Source: Phorcysia thermohydrogeniphila (GTDB taxonomy: Bacteria > Aquificota > Aquificia > Desulfurobacteriales > Desulfurobacteriaceae). Taken from it: 64,000 bases of DNA. The notes under the pieces are model-generated. The model did not search any database. It was not told the DNA's origin and saw only the letters and a list, made by a program, of their open reading frames with translations. Each line of letters starts with the position of its first letter. Position 1 is the stretch's first letter. The position numbers were made by a program, and so were the translations under genes. Shown one piece after another: positions 15,053-24,200 of this stretch. Where the stretch lies: NCBI RefSeq assembly GCF_004339575.1, contig NZ_SMFV01000001.1, positions 1 through 64,000 on the forward strand, read 5' to 3'.

Positions 15053-17833
15053 ATGAAGCTTGAGGTTGTAACCCTTGGAGCTCTCCTCCACGACATCGGC
15101 AAGTTCTACCAGAGAGGGGTTAGTGAAGAGGAATTAAAAAAACGTAAAGAAGAAGCTAAAGGATTACGCCACGAGGACTTTTCTGAAGATTTTTTAAACG
15201 AAAACAAAAAGCTCCTGTCCTTCCTTTTAGGAGAGGAAATTTCGGAGGAAACTTTAAATTTCCTCAAAGCCGCCGCTCAGTGTCATCACCTTTCTAAGCG
15301 CGAGAACGGAAAATGGGTCAGAAAGGAACGCTGTTTTGAATTGTTGAAAAACGAGGAAATAGGTCGTTACATAAAGGTCATTGAGAAGGCCGATAATTTA
15401 AGTGCCGGTCTTGAAAGAGTTGAGGTAGAGAAGTCCGATTTCAGGAGTTACGGAGGTTTAATAGAGGAGGACGGTAAGGACTATAGAACCAAAACTCTAC
15501 TTCCGATATTCTGCCTTGTTAGGCCGGGAGAGAGAATAACGGATATTGAGGGAAAAGACAGGGCTTGGGGTTATAAGTTTAAGGTGCTTAATACAAAGAA
15601 TTGTTTTCCTGAAGAGCTCTCGCCCCGAAAGGAGAACTCCTACCCAGACGGAGACAGGCAAAGGGATTACAGGGAGCTCTGGAAGAGTTTTAAGAAAGAG
15701 CTTGAAGGGCTTCTCAAGTTGGAGGAGCTTAAGGGGGAAGGAGGAGTACTTGACTTTAACTTTAAGTACGAAGCCTTAAAATACCTATTGATTAAGTATA
15801 CGTGGTGTATTCCATCGTACACCTATGCATTTTCCAAAGGGAAAGTTCCCATATCCGATATCCCTCTTGCTGACCACCTTTTGACTACTGCGGCTATAGC
15901 TACAGCTCTGGCAAGGTATGAAGAGGATACCGGCTGGAAACATAAGGAAGAAAAGCAGAAGGAGAAATTTATTCTCATGAGCTTAGACTTTTCGGGGATT
16001 CAAAGCTTTGTCTTCCGTCCTCCAAAAGAGACGAGGAAGTGGGCGGCCAAAATCTTGAGGGCGCGTTCGTTCCTTGTATCCTTAGCTCTTGAGACGGTCG
16101 TTAGGAAGGTAATTGAGGAGTTTAAAGTAAACATTTCTTCCGTTCTCCTGAATGCCGCAGGTAAAGTCTGGCTTCTCCTACCGAACGTGGATGTTGAAAA
16201 AAGGCTGGAAAAAGTCCGCAAGAAGTTGAGGGAAGAGCTCCTCAAAGACCCCTTCTACGGAGAGGTCAAGATTAGGTTTGCCTACGTTACGATGAGCGAG
16301 GAGGACTTTAGCCTTAGAAAGTTTTCTGAGAAGATAGAGGAACTCCAAAAGAAAGAGGCCGAGGAGAAGTTTACCCTGTTTGATATTGAGAAGCTGAACA
16401 GACTCCACGATGAAAAGAAAAGTTTCAAGGACTACTACAAGAAACTTTCAGATGAGGAAGATAAAAAAAGGCCTTGCATCGTTTGCGGTGTTTCACCGAG
16501 AAAAACCGATAAGGGTTTGTGCAAACTCTGCGACAGACTGGTAAAGATAGGTAAAAAACTCCCGAACTCTCGCTATATGAGGGTATGGTTCTCACCGATA
16601 AAGTTGGAGCTCTCTCCCTTCCCGACCCTTATACCTGAAAAAAAGGAAGAGCTTCCAGAAAACTTTGAGATAGCCTTCTTTAAGAACAAGGAGGAGCTGA
16701 AGGAAAGTCTTGAAAAAGTTCCCCTAAGGGAAAACGAGGTCATCTACGCCTTTGAAGAGCTTAGTGAAGAATCCGAAAAGGACAGGATTGTCTTACCGGT
16801 GAAGTTCCTTGAGAACTACGTTCCGACTACTGAACTTGATTTAGAGGTGGAAAAGCTGAGGAAACAAGGAGAGAGTGATAAAGCGAAAGAGCTTGAGTAT
16901 TGTTACGATGAAGAAATAAGAAGTGAAGTCAAAGAGAACGGAGAACCCATTCCGAAGAACTTCTGCCACTTGGCTCACGAGGCAGAGAAGGGGCCTCCCT
17001 ACTTGGGAGTCCTAAAGGCCGACGTTGACAGGCTGGGATTCATCTTCTCTAAGGGGTTTGCTAAAGTTCCGAGAGATGGCGGAGACGACTATTCTTCCCT
17101 TTCTGTTTCAAGGGTCGTTGCTCTGAGCAGGATGCTTGACTTTTTCTTTAATGCAGTGGTCAAAGAGTTGGTGAAAAAGGAAGTAAAGGACCTCTACAGC
17201 GTCTTTGCCGGCGGGGATGACCTCTTCCTCATAGGGCCTTGGGACAAGGTAATTGAGTTTGAGACAAAGCTCAGGGAAGCGTTTGAGAAGTTTACTTGCT
17301 ACAACAAGCACTTTACCATCTCTGTAGGTATAGAGATAGTTAAGCCCACATTGCCGTTAACTCTCATTGCTGAACTCTCAGAGAGGGCTTTGGGCAGGGC
17401 GAAGAAGAAGAGGAATACTACCTGTATTTTCGGTAAGAGGGTCTTTTACGGAAAGGGAAGAGTTGCAACGCTTAAGGAGTTGGTAGATAAAGCTGACGAG
17501 CTTGAGAAACTCTTGGAAGATGACAAAGGGAGCTCCTTCCTTTACAAACTTTACTACTTGTCAAGGCTTGCAAACGGAGAGTTTGATGATGAGGGCAAGG
17601 AATGTAAAGAGGACAGGGCTAAAAAGATTAGTTTGGAACGCTTCCTCTGGAGGCCTCGCCTTCGTTACTTAGTCTGGCGGAAGTTTAAGGAAGAGAAAAG
17701 ATACGAGGTGCTTAGCACACTGGAGAAAATGATAAGAGAACTTGCCGAGGATGTTACAGAGTGTGAAAAAGACAAAAAGGACAACCTCTTTTACATACCC
17801 TTTGCAATAGCCGTTTATAGGAGGAGGAGATGA
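15053..17833 (+). CDS. csm1: Csm1/Cas10, type III-A signature subunit
   Basis: 926 aa from the ATG at 15053 (GGGGAGG 8 bp upstream); a TTG at 15002 lies upstream of the promoter and is rejected. The N-terminal HD nuclease motif is LGALLHDIGKFYQR with H13-D14. A zinc-binding pair CIVC (from residue 475) and CKLC follows. The palm polymerase motif FAGGDDLF has GGDD at 720-723. So both target-activated ssDNA cleavage and cyclic oligoadenylate synthesis should be possible. It is the first gene of the csm operon, overlaps csm2 by 4 bp, and is somewhat longer than typical Csm1. Confidence 0.97.
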   Translation: MKLEVVTLGALLHDIGKFYQRGVSEEELKKRKEEAKGLRHEDFSEDFLNENKKLLSFLLGEEISEETLNFLKAAAQCHHLSKRENGKWVRKERCFELLKNEEIGRYIKVIEKADNLSAGLERVEVEKSDFRSYGGLIEEDGKDYRTKTLLPIFCLVRPGERITDIEGKDRAWGYKFKVLNTKNCFPEELSPRKENSYPDGDRQRDYRELWKSFKKELEGLLKLEELKGEGGVLDFNFKYEALKYLLIKYTWCIPSYTYAFSKGKVPISDIPLADHLLTTAAIATALARYEEDTGWKHKEEKQKEKFILMSLDFSGIQSFVFRPPKETRKWAAKILRARSFLVSLALETVVRKVIEEFKVNISSVLLNAAGKVWLLLPNVDVEKRLEKVRKKLREELLKDPFYGEVKIRFAYVTMSEEDFSLRKFSEKIEELQKKEAEEKFTLFDIEKLNRLHDEKKSFKDYYKKLSDEEDKKRPCIVCGVSPRKTDKGLCKLCDRLVKIGKKLPNSRYMRVWFSPIKLELSPFPTLIPEKKEELPENFEIAFFKNKEELKESLEKVPLRENEVIYAFEELSEESEKDRIVLPVKFLENYVPTTELDLEVEKLRKQGESDKAKELEYCYDEEIRSEVKENGEPIPKNFCHLAHEAEKGPPYLGVLKADVDRLGFIFSKGFAKVPRDGGDDYSSLSVSRVVALSRMLDFFFNAVVKELVKKEVKDLYSVFAGGDDLFLIGPWDKVIEFETKLREAFEKFTCYNKHFTISVGIEIVKPTLPLTLIAELSERALGRAKKKRNTTCIFGKRVFYGKGRVATLKELVDKADELEKLLEDDKGSSFLYKLYYLSRLANGEFDDEGKECKEDRAKKISLERFLWRPRLRYLVWRKFKEEKRYEVLSTLEKMIRELAEDVTECEKDKKDNLFYIPFAIAVYRRRR

Positions 17834-18333
17834 ATAAAGAGATTCTGTGTCCTAACAGACCAGAAGATAGAGAAAAAATTTTCAAAGCGAGGAAAGAAAT
17901 AAAGGACACGGTTACCAATTTTATGGAGGGAAAAGCGCGTCCTGAGATTCTTCTTGAAACAATTGAGGAAATAGCAACTGTTGTTTCAGGGGAAGCTATT
18001 GATTGTAAGTTTCAAAAAGGTAAAGTAAAGCCTGTAAAGATTAGCTTTACAAAGATAAGAAAGTACTATGAGCAATATTTGGAGATATATGAAAGATGTC
18101 TTGCCGCAGGAAAAAGGGAATCGTTGGAAACGCTCTTGCTTAAGCTTTACATGATTAAAAGTTATTTGGCCTATGACAGAGCAAGGAAGAAAATAAATTC
18201 CACTTTTGAAGAGTTCTTAACGACGTTGATTACTAACGTAAACAGTGAAGAGGATTTAAAGAACGGCAAACTCTTGTTTGAGGCTTTTGTAGGTTTTATA
18301 AGAGGCATTTTAGAAACCACAAAAGAGGGTTAA
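17830..18333 (+). CDS. csm2: Csm2, small subunit
   Basis: 167 aa, all-helical and basic, with an ATGA overlap with csm1. The segment KPVKISFTKIRKYYEQYLEI, then LKLYMIKSYLAYDRARKKI, and the C-terminal LLFEAFVGFIRGIL match the helical Csm2 pattern, and the position between csm1 and csm3 is canonical. Csm2 lines the target strand in the effector complex. The gene is AT-richer than its neighbours and lacks the GAGCTC palindrome common elsewhere in the window. Confidence 0.88.
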   Translation: MNKEILCPNRPEDREKIFKARKEIKDTVTNFMEGKARPEILLETIEEIATVVSGEAIDCKFQKGKVKPVKISFTKIRKYYEQYLEIYERCLAAGKRESLETLLLKLYMIKSYLAYDRARKKINSTFEEFLTTLITNVNSEEDLKNGKLLFEAFVGFIRGILETTKEG

Positions 18334-18359
18334 GATAAAAGCTACATAGGGAGGGAGCG

Positions 18360-19157
18360 ATGAAAAAGCTTGCAGATATCCTTGAGATTAGGGGTACGAT
18401 TAAGCTTATCACTGGTCTCCATATCGGGGCTGGAAAAGATGAGGTCAAGATAGGAGGTATGGATAATCCAGTTATTAGAAATCCACTCAACGGTGAACCA
18501 TATATCCCCGGTTCTTCATTAAAGGGCAAGGTAAGAATGCTTTTAGAACTCTATTACGGTCTTTTTGAGCCTAACAAGGGAGATGTTTTCTCTTATGAAG
18601 TCTACAGAAAAATGAAGAAGGAGCTAAACAATGAAAGGATAAAAGTGGCAAAAAATCTCCTCAGACTTTTCGGAACTTCGGGTTCAGATTTTAAGGATTT
18701 TGAAAAACTTCCACCGGAAGAGAGAAGAGAAATAGAAGAAATAGCTTCTACAAGGATTTCTTTCTACGACCTAAAGCTTACCGAAGAATCGCGAAAAGAG
18801 TTAAGAGAAAGAATAGGTGGCCTTATGACGGAGGAGAAGACGGAGGTCAAGATAAACAGGATTACAGGGACATCGTTCGGAGGAGCTCTCACGAGCAAGG
18901 AAAGAATCCCCGCAGGAACAAAGTTTGAATTCAAGCTCTGCCTTAAGGTCTTTGAGGGAGATAACGAAGAGGAGCTCTTAGACCTCGTGAAGAAGGGTCT
19001 CAGGCTGTTGGAGCTTGACTCTTTGGGAGGGAGCGGTTCTCGCGGTTACGGAAAGGTAAAGTTCAGAAGTGAAAAGTACGGAGAAGGTAAACTGGAGTGT
19101 ATTTCTCACTTAAAGAAAAGAGAACCCTTTGCTCTTGACTTGTCTTCTGCCTTTTAA
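18360..19157 (+). CDS. csm3: Csm3, backbone RAMP and target-RNA nuclease
   Basis: 265 aa RAMP protein. KLITGLHIGAGKD is followed by GGMDNPVIRNPLNG, where D35 corresponds to the catalytic Asp that cuts target RNA every 6 nt in other Csm complexes. The next motif, PYIPGSSLKGKVRMLLE, and the C-terminal Gly-rich loop LGGSGSRGYGKVKF are classic for Csm3. Several copies would form the backbone filament of the complex. It is separated from csm2 by 26 bp with a GGGAGG site. Confidence 0.97.
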   Translation: MKKLADILEIRGTIKLITGLHIGAGKDEVKIGGMDNPVIRNPLNGEPYIPGSSLKGKVRMLLELYYGLFEPNKGDVFSYEVYRKMKKELNNERIKVAKNLLRLFGTSGSDFKDFEKLPPEERREIEEIASTRISFYDLKLTEESRKELRERIGGLMTEEKTEVKINRITGTSFGGALTSKERIPAGTKFEFKLCLKVFEGDNEEELLDLVKKGLRLLELDSLGGSGSRGYGKVKFRSEKYGEGKLECISHLKKREPFALDLSSAF

Positions 19158-19175
19158 AGGGGAGGAAGGCTCGTT

Positions 19176-20138
19176 ATGGGATACAAGAAGTTAAGGCTTT
19201 TGCTGAAATTTGAGACCAACTATGTTACACCTCTCATGGCAGATACGCTTTTTGGTGAGTTCTGCTGGGTTTACGGTTGGTTGAAAGGCGAGGATGAGTT
19301 AAAGAGGCTTTTGAGGGACGGGAAACCGATAGCCTTCTCTGACATTTTTCCTGAAGGGTACTTGCCCTTTCCGAAGTATCCTAAGGACCCCTTTTCCGTT
19401 TCTCCGGAAACTCCCGAAGAGTACGGCCGTTTTAAAAGGTTGAAGAAGAGGCGTTACTTGGAGAAGGAAATCTTTAAAGAGTGCATTGAGAAGGGAGGTT
19501 CTTTTGAAAGTATCCTTTGTTGTATAAGGGACAAAGTTTTAGAGGTTTTAAAGAAGGAGGAAGAGGAAGGAAAGAAAAAGGAGATTATTGCGACTGAGCC
19601 CTCCATCCACGTTTCAATAGACAGGATTAAGGGAACTGCGGCTGAGGGGAAGCTCTACCACCTTGAGGAAACCTTCACTGAAAAGGGGGAGCTGTACGTT
19701 CTTTACAAGGAGGAGCTCCTCAGTAAAGACGATATAAAAGAAATCTTTCAGATTCTCGGCTTGGTCGGTGTAGGAGCGAAAAAGTCGGCCGGCAAGGGAA
19801 AGTTCAGCGTAGAGGTCTCTGAAGGGTGGGACTTACCGGAAGTGAAAGAGAAAAACTGGTTCATATCCCTCTCTACGGGACTTCCGCGAGGAGATGAAGT
19901 AGAAGAGTACTACGCCGAGTTCTTTACGAAGTATCCCAAACACGGCAGAGAGGTTGCAATTCCGAGAGTCTTTAAGAACCCTGTAATCTTGGCCAAGCCG
20001 GGTTCTGTCTTTAAGATAAGCGAAGAAAGGAAACAGAACCCGGAGGAGCCCTACGGTGAGTTAAAGAGCGGAGTTTCTCCCCTTTCAGATAAAGGGCACA
20101 GGCACTCCTTCTTGATAGTTCCTCTTTTTGTGGGGTGA
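19176..20138 (+). CDS. csm4: Csm4, RAMP cap subunit
   Basis: 320 aa. It opens with a RAMP ferredoxin-like fold (LMADTLFGEFCWVYGWLKG), contains the family stretch PSIHVSIDRIKGTAAEGKLY, and has the Gly-rich loop region GLVGVGAKKSAGKGKFSV. Csm4 caps the crRNA 5' handle and contacts Cas10. It stops 4 bp before the csm5 start, within GGGGTGA that doubles as the ribosome site. Confidence 0.93.
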   Translation: MGYKKLRLLLKFETNYVTPLMADTLFGEFCWVYGWLKGEDELKRLLRDGKPIAFSDIFPEGYLPFPKYPKDPFSVSPETPEEYGRFKRLKKRRYLEKEIFKECIEKGGSFESILCCIRDKVLEVLKKEEEEGKKKEIIATEPSIHVSIDRIKGTAAEGKLYHLEETFTEKGELYVLYKEELLSKDDIKEIFQILGLVGVGAKKSAGKGKFSVEVSEGWDLPEVKEKNWFISLSTGLPRGDEVEEYYAEFFTKYPKHGREVAIPRVFKNPVILAKPGSVFKISEERKQNPEEPYGELKSGVSPLSDKGHRHSFLIVPLFVG

Positions 20139-20142
20139 AGTT

Positions 20143-21378
20143 ATGGAAAGGATGGCTCCTGTTACTTTTAGGTGTCGTTTAGAGGTTAAAACGCCCCTTT
20201 CTATTACGACCGGTGAGGAGTACACCTTCCTTGAGTATACGGTGAAAGGGAACAAGTTCTACCTAATTGATTTTGGGAGGTTTATCGGGAAGCTCAGGAA
20301 GGCCGGAAAGTTCAGGGAGTTCTTTGAGCTTATGAAGAACTTCACCGTTTACGATATTCCCCGCCTCCAGAGGTTTTTTATGGAGAACGTTGATGAGTCG
20401 GTTTCCTTGTTTGTCGGGGAGGTTGATGAAGATGCCGTTAAGTACTTCAGGAACAAGATGAGAAGCATGCAAAGGTTATCCCGCGAGGATAAGGAAACTT
20501 TTCAAAAAACGGTCTCCAAGTTTGTAGTAAAGAAAATTCACAGAAATCCTTTAACAAATCTTCCCTATATCCCCGGTTCAAGCATAAAAGGAGCAATCAG
20601 GACGGCACTTATTAACTATTTACTGGAAGAAGGATGTATAGACCGGGAAAAAGTTTTTGGTGAAATTGAGGAAGCTTTTAGAAAATATTTAAAGGACACG
20701 TGGCCTAAAAGCTATTCTAAGGACGAGCTTAAAGGGAAAAGAAAGGCTGTAGATAAACTTATGGAAGAGCTCAGTAAAGTTTTTAGTGGGGAATTGGACA
20801 GTTCTCTCAGGTGTGATGTTACTAAATACGAAAAGTTCTTTGAGAATAATGACTTCTCTAAGGACTTTTTCAGATTCGTCAAGGTTAGTGATTTCCGACC
20901 GATTTCGGATGTTGTTACTTCTATCGGAAGGATAAGGAGGCTGAAAAGAAAAGGCGGAGAAAGTAAATTTGGCCTAATGGAGTACATAAAGGAGGGAGCT
21001 TTTGAAGGGGAGGTAACGATTTATCCTTCATATATGAAAGCTTTCTTGAGCTTTCCTCTGGAGCTGACTCCGAGCCTCTTAATCAAGGCTCTCAGGAAAG
21101 AGTTCTCTAAGGTGTTTAATAAGGAGCATAAACTTTGGAAAGTATCGGCTTTTAAGGTTTCGCCGGCTTTCAGTGAGTACTACAGAAGTGAGGAGGGTAA
21201 GAACAAGGTTTCTTTTGTCAAGCTTGGATTTGGAGCAGGAGCTCTCTCTAAGACTTTTAGCGACGACGACATAAGGGTTGTTGGAAACGCCGTTACGGGA
21301 ATAAGGAACGTCCCTACCGAACTAACCCTTTTAGGAGGGAAACCCTTAGGCTGGTGCGTCTTAGAGGTGGTTGAGTAA
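20143..21378 (+). CDS. csm5: Csm5, RAMP end subunit
   Basis: 411 aa from the ATG at 20143 (a second ATG at 20152 is possible). The RAMP signature VKTPLSITTGEEYTFLEY is followed by the family motif NPLTNLPYIPGSSIKGAIRT at about 129-148 and a C-terminal GFGAGALSKTF loop. Csm5 sits at the 3' end of the crRNA and helps in its maturation. The stop TAA shares its last base with the ATG of cas6. The middle of the gene is poorer in the GAGCTC palindrome than its ends. Confidence 0.92.
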   Translation: MERMAPVTFRCRLEVKTPLSITTGEEYTFLEYTVKGNKFYLIDFGRFIGKLRKAGKFREFFELMKNFTVYDIPRLQRFFMENVDESVSLFVGEVDEDAVKYFRNKMRSMQRLSREDKETFQKTVSKFVVKKIHRNPLTNLPYIPGSSIKGAIRTALINYLLEEGCIDREKVFGEIEEAFRKYLKDTWPKSYSKDELKGKRKAVDKLMEELSKVFSGELDSSLRCDVTKYEKFFENNDFSKDFFRFVKVSDFRPISDVVTSIGRIRRLKRKGGESKFGLMEYIKEGAFEGEVTIYPSYMKAFLSFPLELTPSLLIKALRKEFSKVFNKEHKLWKVSAFKVSPAFSEYYRSEEGKNKVSFVKLGFGAGALSKTFSDDDIRVVGNAVTGIRNVPTELTLLGGKPLGWCVLEVVE

Positions 21379-22157
21379 TGCCGGTGAAACTTCTTTTAAA
21401 GTTCGGGCTTTCTTCTCCCGTTAAGGTTTCCTCTTTAAAACCTAAGGTAATTCACGGCATTTTCTTTTCCCTATTTCAGAAAAACAAGGAAGTCGGGGAG
21501 CTCCTCCACTCTCCCAGCTTAAAGCCTTTCACCCTCTTCTTCCCTGCCTACTTTAGAAAGCCGGAAGAGGAGGTTACCTCTTTCACCTTAGAGCTAAACC
21601 TTTTAAACAACGAGCTCTTTCCCGAAGTTGCGAGGGTTCTGTTTTTTGAGAAAGAGCTTGAGGTTTCTGTAAACGGAGTGAAGGCGGAGCTCCGCTCTTT
21701 AAAGCCCGTCCTCGTTGAAACCTACGAGGGGATGCTAAAGGGGAGCTCTCCAAAAAGGGACATAGTCTTAGACTTCTTAACGCCTACCTCCTTTAGAAAG
21801 AAGGATGCTGACCTTGTTCTTCCAGAGCCTTACCTTGTATTCAGGAACCTTTTAAGGCGCTGGAACGCCTTTTCTCCAATTAAGATTCCTCCGAGGGAGC
21901 TGATTTCTTTTGTGAAAGAAAACCTCTTTGTTTCCGGTTGCTGGATAAAGACAAAAAAGGTAGAAATAATGAATGAGGCAAAAATAACCGGCTTTATGGG
22001 TAGAGTTTACTTTTACGCTTTTAAGGAAGAGCCAGAAGCCCTAAAGGCGCTGAATGCCCTCTGTAGGTTCTCTGAGTTTTCCGGCGTTGGCAGGAAGACA
22101 ACTATGGGATTTGGAAAGGTTAGGTGGGAGAGGGAAAATGAAAGTTTTGAGGAGTGA
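21378..22157 (+). CDS. cas6: Cas6, CRISPR RNA processing endoribonuclease
   Basis: 259 aa with two ferredoxin-like halves and the C-terminal glycine-rich signature FSGVGRKTTMGFGKVRW that defines Cas6. An N-terminal His in KVIHGIFFSLF is a candidate for the catalytic residue. Cas6 cuts the repeat transcript and should leave the AUUGCGAC handle predicted from the arrays. It overlaps csm5 by 1 bp and the PLD-HerA gene by 20 bp, so all three appear translationally coupled. Confidence 0.95.
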   Translation: MPVKLLLKFGLSSPVKVSSLKPKVIHGIFFSLFQKNKEVGELLHSPSLKPFTLFFPAYFRKPEEEVTSFTLELNLLNNELFPEVARVLFFEKELEVSVNGVKAELRSLKPVLVETYEGMLKGSSPKRDIVLDFLTPTSFRKKDADLVLPEPYLVFRNLLRRWNAFSPIKIPPRELISFVKENLFVSGCWIKTKKVEIMNEAKITGFMGRVYFYAFKEEPEALKALNALCRFSEFSGVGRKTTMGFGKVRWERENESFEE

Positions 22158-24078
22158 TGAGATTTACGGTTGTATAGAGGGACTTATAAAAGAAGCAAAG
22201 GAATCTGTAAAGATTTCCTCTGCATGGCTAAGGGGAGGAATTGTTGAGGGGCTCTTAAACGGCCTTTCTTCTGGGGTTGAGCTTGAAGTTGTTTTAAGGG
22301 CGTCAGAACTCCAAGACCTTGTCATAACCGACGACAGAGTTTTTGAGAAGATAAGGGAAAAAGGGGGAATTATCTACCTTAACAGCAGGCTTCACGCAAA
22401 GTTTATAGTGATTGACGGGAAAAAGGCTGTTGTTGGCTCTGCAAACTTTACAGGGGCAGGTCTTTCAGATTACTCTCAGGGAAACATAGAGGCTGGCGTT
22501 TACTACGATGCCGACGACGACTCAGAGGAGCTGAGGAAGCTCGTAGAGTACTTTGAAAGGATAAAAGAAGACTCCTTTAGGTTTGACGACAGCCTTCTTG
22601 GGTTTGCAATAAACCCAGTAAAGTCTCGCTCCTTTGAGTTTGTTCTCCTTGAGCCAGATGTTGGAGAGCAGTCCTACGTAGAAGTTAGGAGCGAGGAGGG
22701 GATAGTTCTTGGAAGGGTTGTTAGCGTTTACTCCTACGATATGGGCTTCTTTGCCAATCCTTTTACTGCCGGAGAGTCGCCGGTTTTTGGCTCTATTGAT
22801 ACATTTAAAACCCTCTTTGCAGAGAGGAAAGGTAAGGACTGGAAAAAGGCAGCTGTGTGGTCCTACCTAAACGAAAACGGTAAAAAGGTAAAGATTGCCG
22901 TTGTTGACGTTGTTGGAGTTGTGAAGGACGGAAAGTTAGAAACTCCTTTAAAACCCTTTGATGTGGGAGCTCCCGTCTACTCTGCTTCCGAAAGAGCTCT
23001 AAAACTCCTAATGGAGAAGAACTTCTCTGGAAAAAAGATGAAATATCCTGTAAAGGTTGGAACTCTTGAAGGTAGCGATATTGAAGCTTTCGTAGACGCC
23101 GGAGAGGTTATAACTAAACACATGCTCGTCCTTGGGACGACAGGCTCAGGGAAGAGCTACTTTGTAAAGCTCTTTCTATCACGTTTTGTGAAAGAGACGG
23201 GAATTCAGATTTTCATCCTTGACCCTCACGGGGAGTACTTTGAGGATTTAAAGAGGTGGGGAGTTGAGGATATTGACCTCTTTCAACTTGAGGACACGAT
23301 TTTTCCGGTCTATCCGGAAGAGGTGGAGGAGCTTATAAAGAGTGCCGGCTATCCTGAGCTAATCAGCGGTAACAAAAATGAGGCAAGGAAAAACAGGGGA
23401 GTGATTTCAAAGTTCGTAAAGCCTGCATTCTCTACTACTTTGCTTAAAGAGAAAAGTTTGCTCTCTCTTTTAGATGAGTGTGAAAGCGTTAACGGTGTGA
23501 ACTTAGAGGAGGTGAAGGCGGAGCTCCTTACCCTCTTTGGAAGTACTGTCGGGAATCAGCCAGAAATCTGGGAAAAGCTTAAAGAGGGCTTAAACAGTAA
23601 AAGATCCGTGGTCATCTTTGACTTTTCTAAGATTACGACCCCAAAGAGTAGAGTTAACCTTGCAGGTTTTGTGATGCAGGAGCTCTTTTTACAGAACAAG
23701 GAAAGTAAAGAGGAGAGGCTCTTGGTTCTTGAGGAAGCTCACAGCTTTGCTCCTGAGTCAAGTTACGGAGACGTTTCTGCCGGTAAAGATAACCTCTCCC
23801 TCACTACGGCAAGGAAGATTGCCTCTGAGGGAAGGAAGTTTAACCTTGGGCTTTTAGTTATAACCCAGAGGCCGGCTCAGGTCAGTAAATACGTCCTCTC
23901 TCAGGCAAACACGCAGGTTATGTTTAGGACTATGAACTCTGCAGACCTTGATGCAATAATGAGCTACGTTGAGTTTACGAGGAGGGACATTGTGGAGCTC
24001 CTTCCCTCCTTCCAGACGGGAACGGCGGTTGTGAGTGGACTGGGAGCTCCGTTTCCCTTTGTGGTTAACGTTGAGTAG
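22138..24078 (+). CDS. PLD nuclease-HerA/DUF87 ATPase fusion in the csm operon
   Basis: 646 aa from the ATG at 22138, inside the 3' end of cas6. Residues 1-145 form a phospholipase-D-type nuclease domain with one HKD motif: H86, K88 and D93 in LHAKFIVIDG, then GSANFT at 100-105. Residues about 160-320 look like the barrel that precedes HerA ATPases. The ATPase follows, with Walker A GTTGSGKS (333-340), DPHGEY (362-367), Walker B LLVLEEAHSF and the motif NLGLLVITQRPAQVS. HerA ATPases are hexameric DNA translocases, so a DNA-translocating nuclease is expected. The 20-bp overlap with cas6 suggests co-expression with the CRISPR system; a housekeeping DNA-end function is the alternative. Confidence 0.88.
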   Translation: MKVLRSDEIYGCIEGLIKEAKESVKISSAWLRGGIVEGLLNGLSSGVELEVVLRASELQDLVITDDRVFEKIREKGGIIYLNSRLHAKFIVIDGKKAVVGSANFTGAGLSDYSQGNIEAGVYYDADDDSEELRKLVEYFERIKEDSFRFDDSLLGFAINPVKSRSFEFVLLEPDVGEQSYVEVRSEEGIVLGRVVSVYSYDMGFFANPFTAGESPVFGSIDTFKTLFAERKGKDWKKAAVWSYLNENGKKVKIAVVDVVGVVKDGKLETPLKPFDVGAPVYSASERALKLLMEKNFSGKKMKYPVKVGTLEGSDIEAFVDAGEVITKHMLVLGTTGSGKSYFVKLFLSRFVKETGIQIFILDPHGEYFEDLKRWGVEDIDLFQLEDTIFPVYPEEVEELIKSAGYPELISGNKNEARKNRGVISKFVKPAFSTTLLKEKSLLSLLDECESVNGVNLEEVKAELLTLFGSTVGNQPEIWEKLKEGLNSKRSVVIFDFSKITTPKSRVNLAGFVMQELFLQNKESKEERLLVLEEAHSFAPESSYGDVSAGKDNLSLTTARKIASEGRKFNLGLLVITQRPAQVSKYVLSQANTQVMFRTMNSADLDAIMSYVEFTRRDIVELLPSFQTGTAVVSGLGAPFPFVVNVE

Positions 24079-24097
24079 CCGAGGGTGTAAAATTTGA

Positions 24098-24125
24098 TTG
24101 TATATTCATACAAAACGCATATAAT
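24098..24125 (+). promoter_or_regulatory. speD promoter
   Basis: TTGTAT (24098-24103) and TATAAT (24120-24125) are 16 bp apart, giving a start near 24132 and a leader of about 70 nt. The leader holds two GAGGAGG sites and a small hairpin TATCT-aacttc-AGATA. Confidence 0.65.
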
Positions 24126-24200
24126 TGAACCCTGCAAATTTGGTGAGGAGGAGGCTGCGGCCTTGAGTGTTATCTAACTTCAGATAGAGGAGGAAGTAAA

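Noticed and set aside
14945-15091. N-terminal extension of the unknown Calp-operon gene to 15091
   Set aside because: It would start inside the csm1 coding sequence and upstream of the only plausible -10 on that strand; the TTG at 14944 has a better ribosome site.
15053-21378. Type III-B (Cmr) assignment of the effector operon
   Set aside because: The order csm1-2-3-4-5-cas6, the HD start of Cas10, and the Csm3 GxxDNPVI and Csm5 features fit III-A; no Cmr1 or Cmr6-like gene is present.
22054-22137. Earlier start for the PLD-HerA protein inside cas6
   Set aside because: The extra 28 residues are the out-of-frame reading of the conserved Cas6 Gly-rich loop; the PLD domain begins at the ATG at 22138.
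8644-24078. Complete adaptation module (cas1, cas2, cas4) in the CRISPR island
   Set aside because: Only a Cas1 N-terminal domain is present; no ORF with Cas2 or Cas4 features was found, so adaptation must be supplied elsewhere or be lost.
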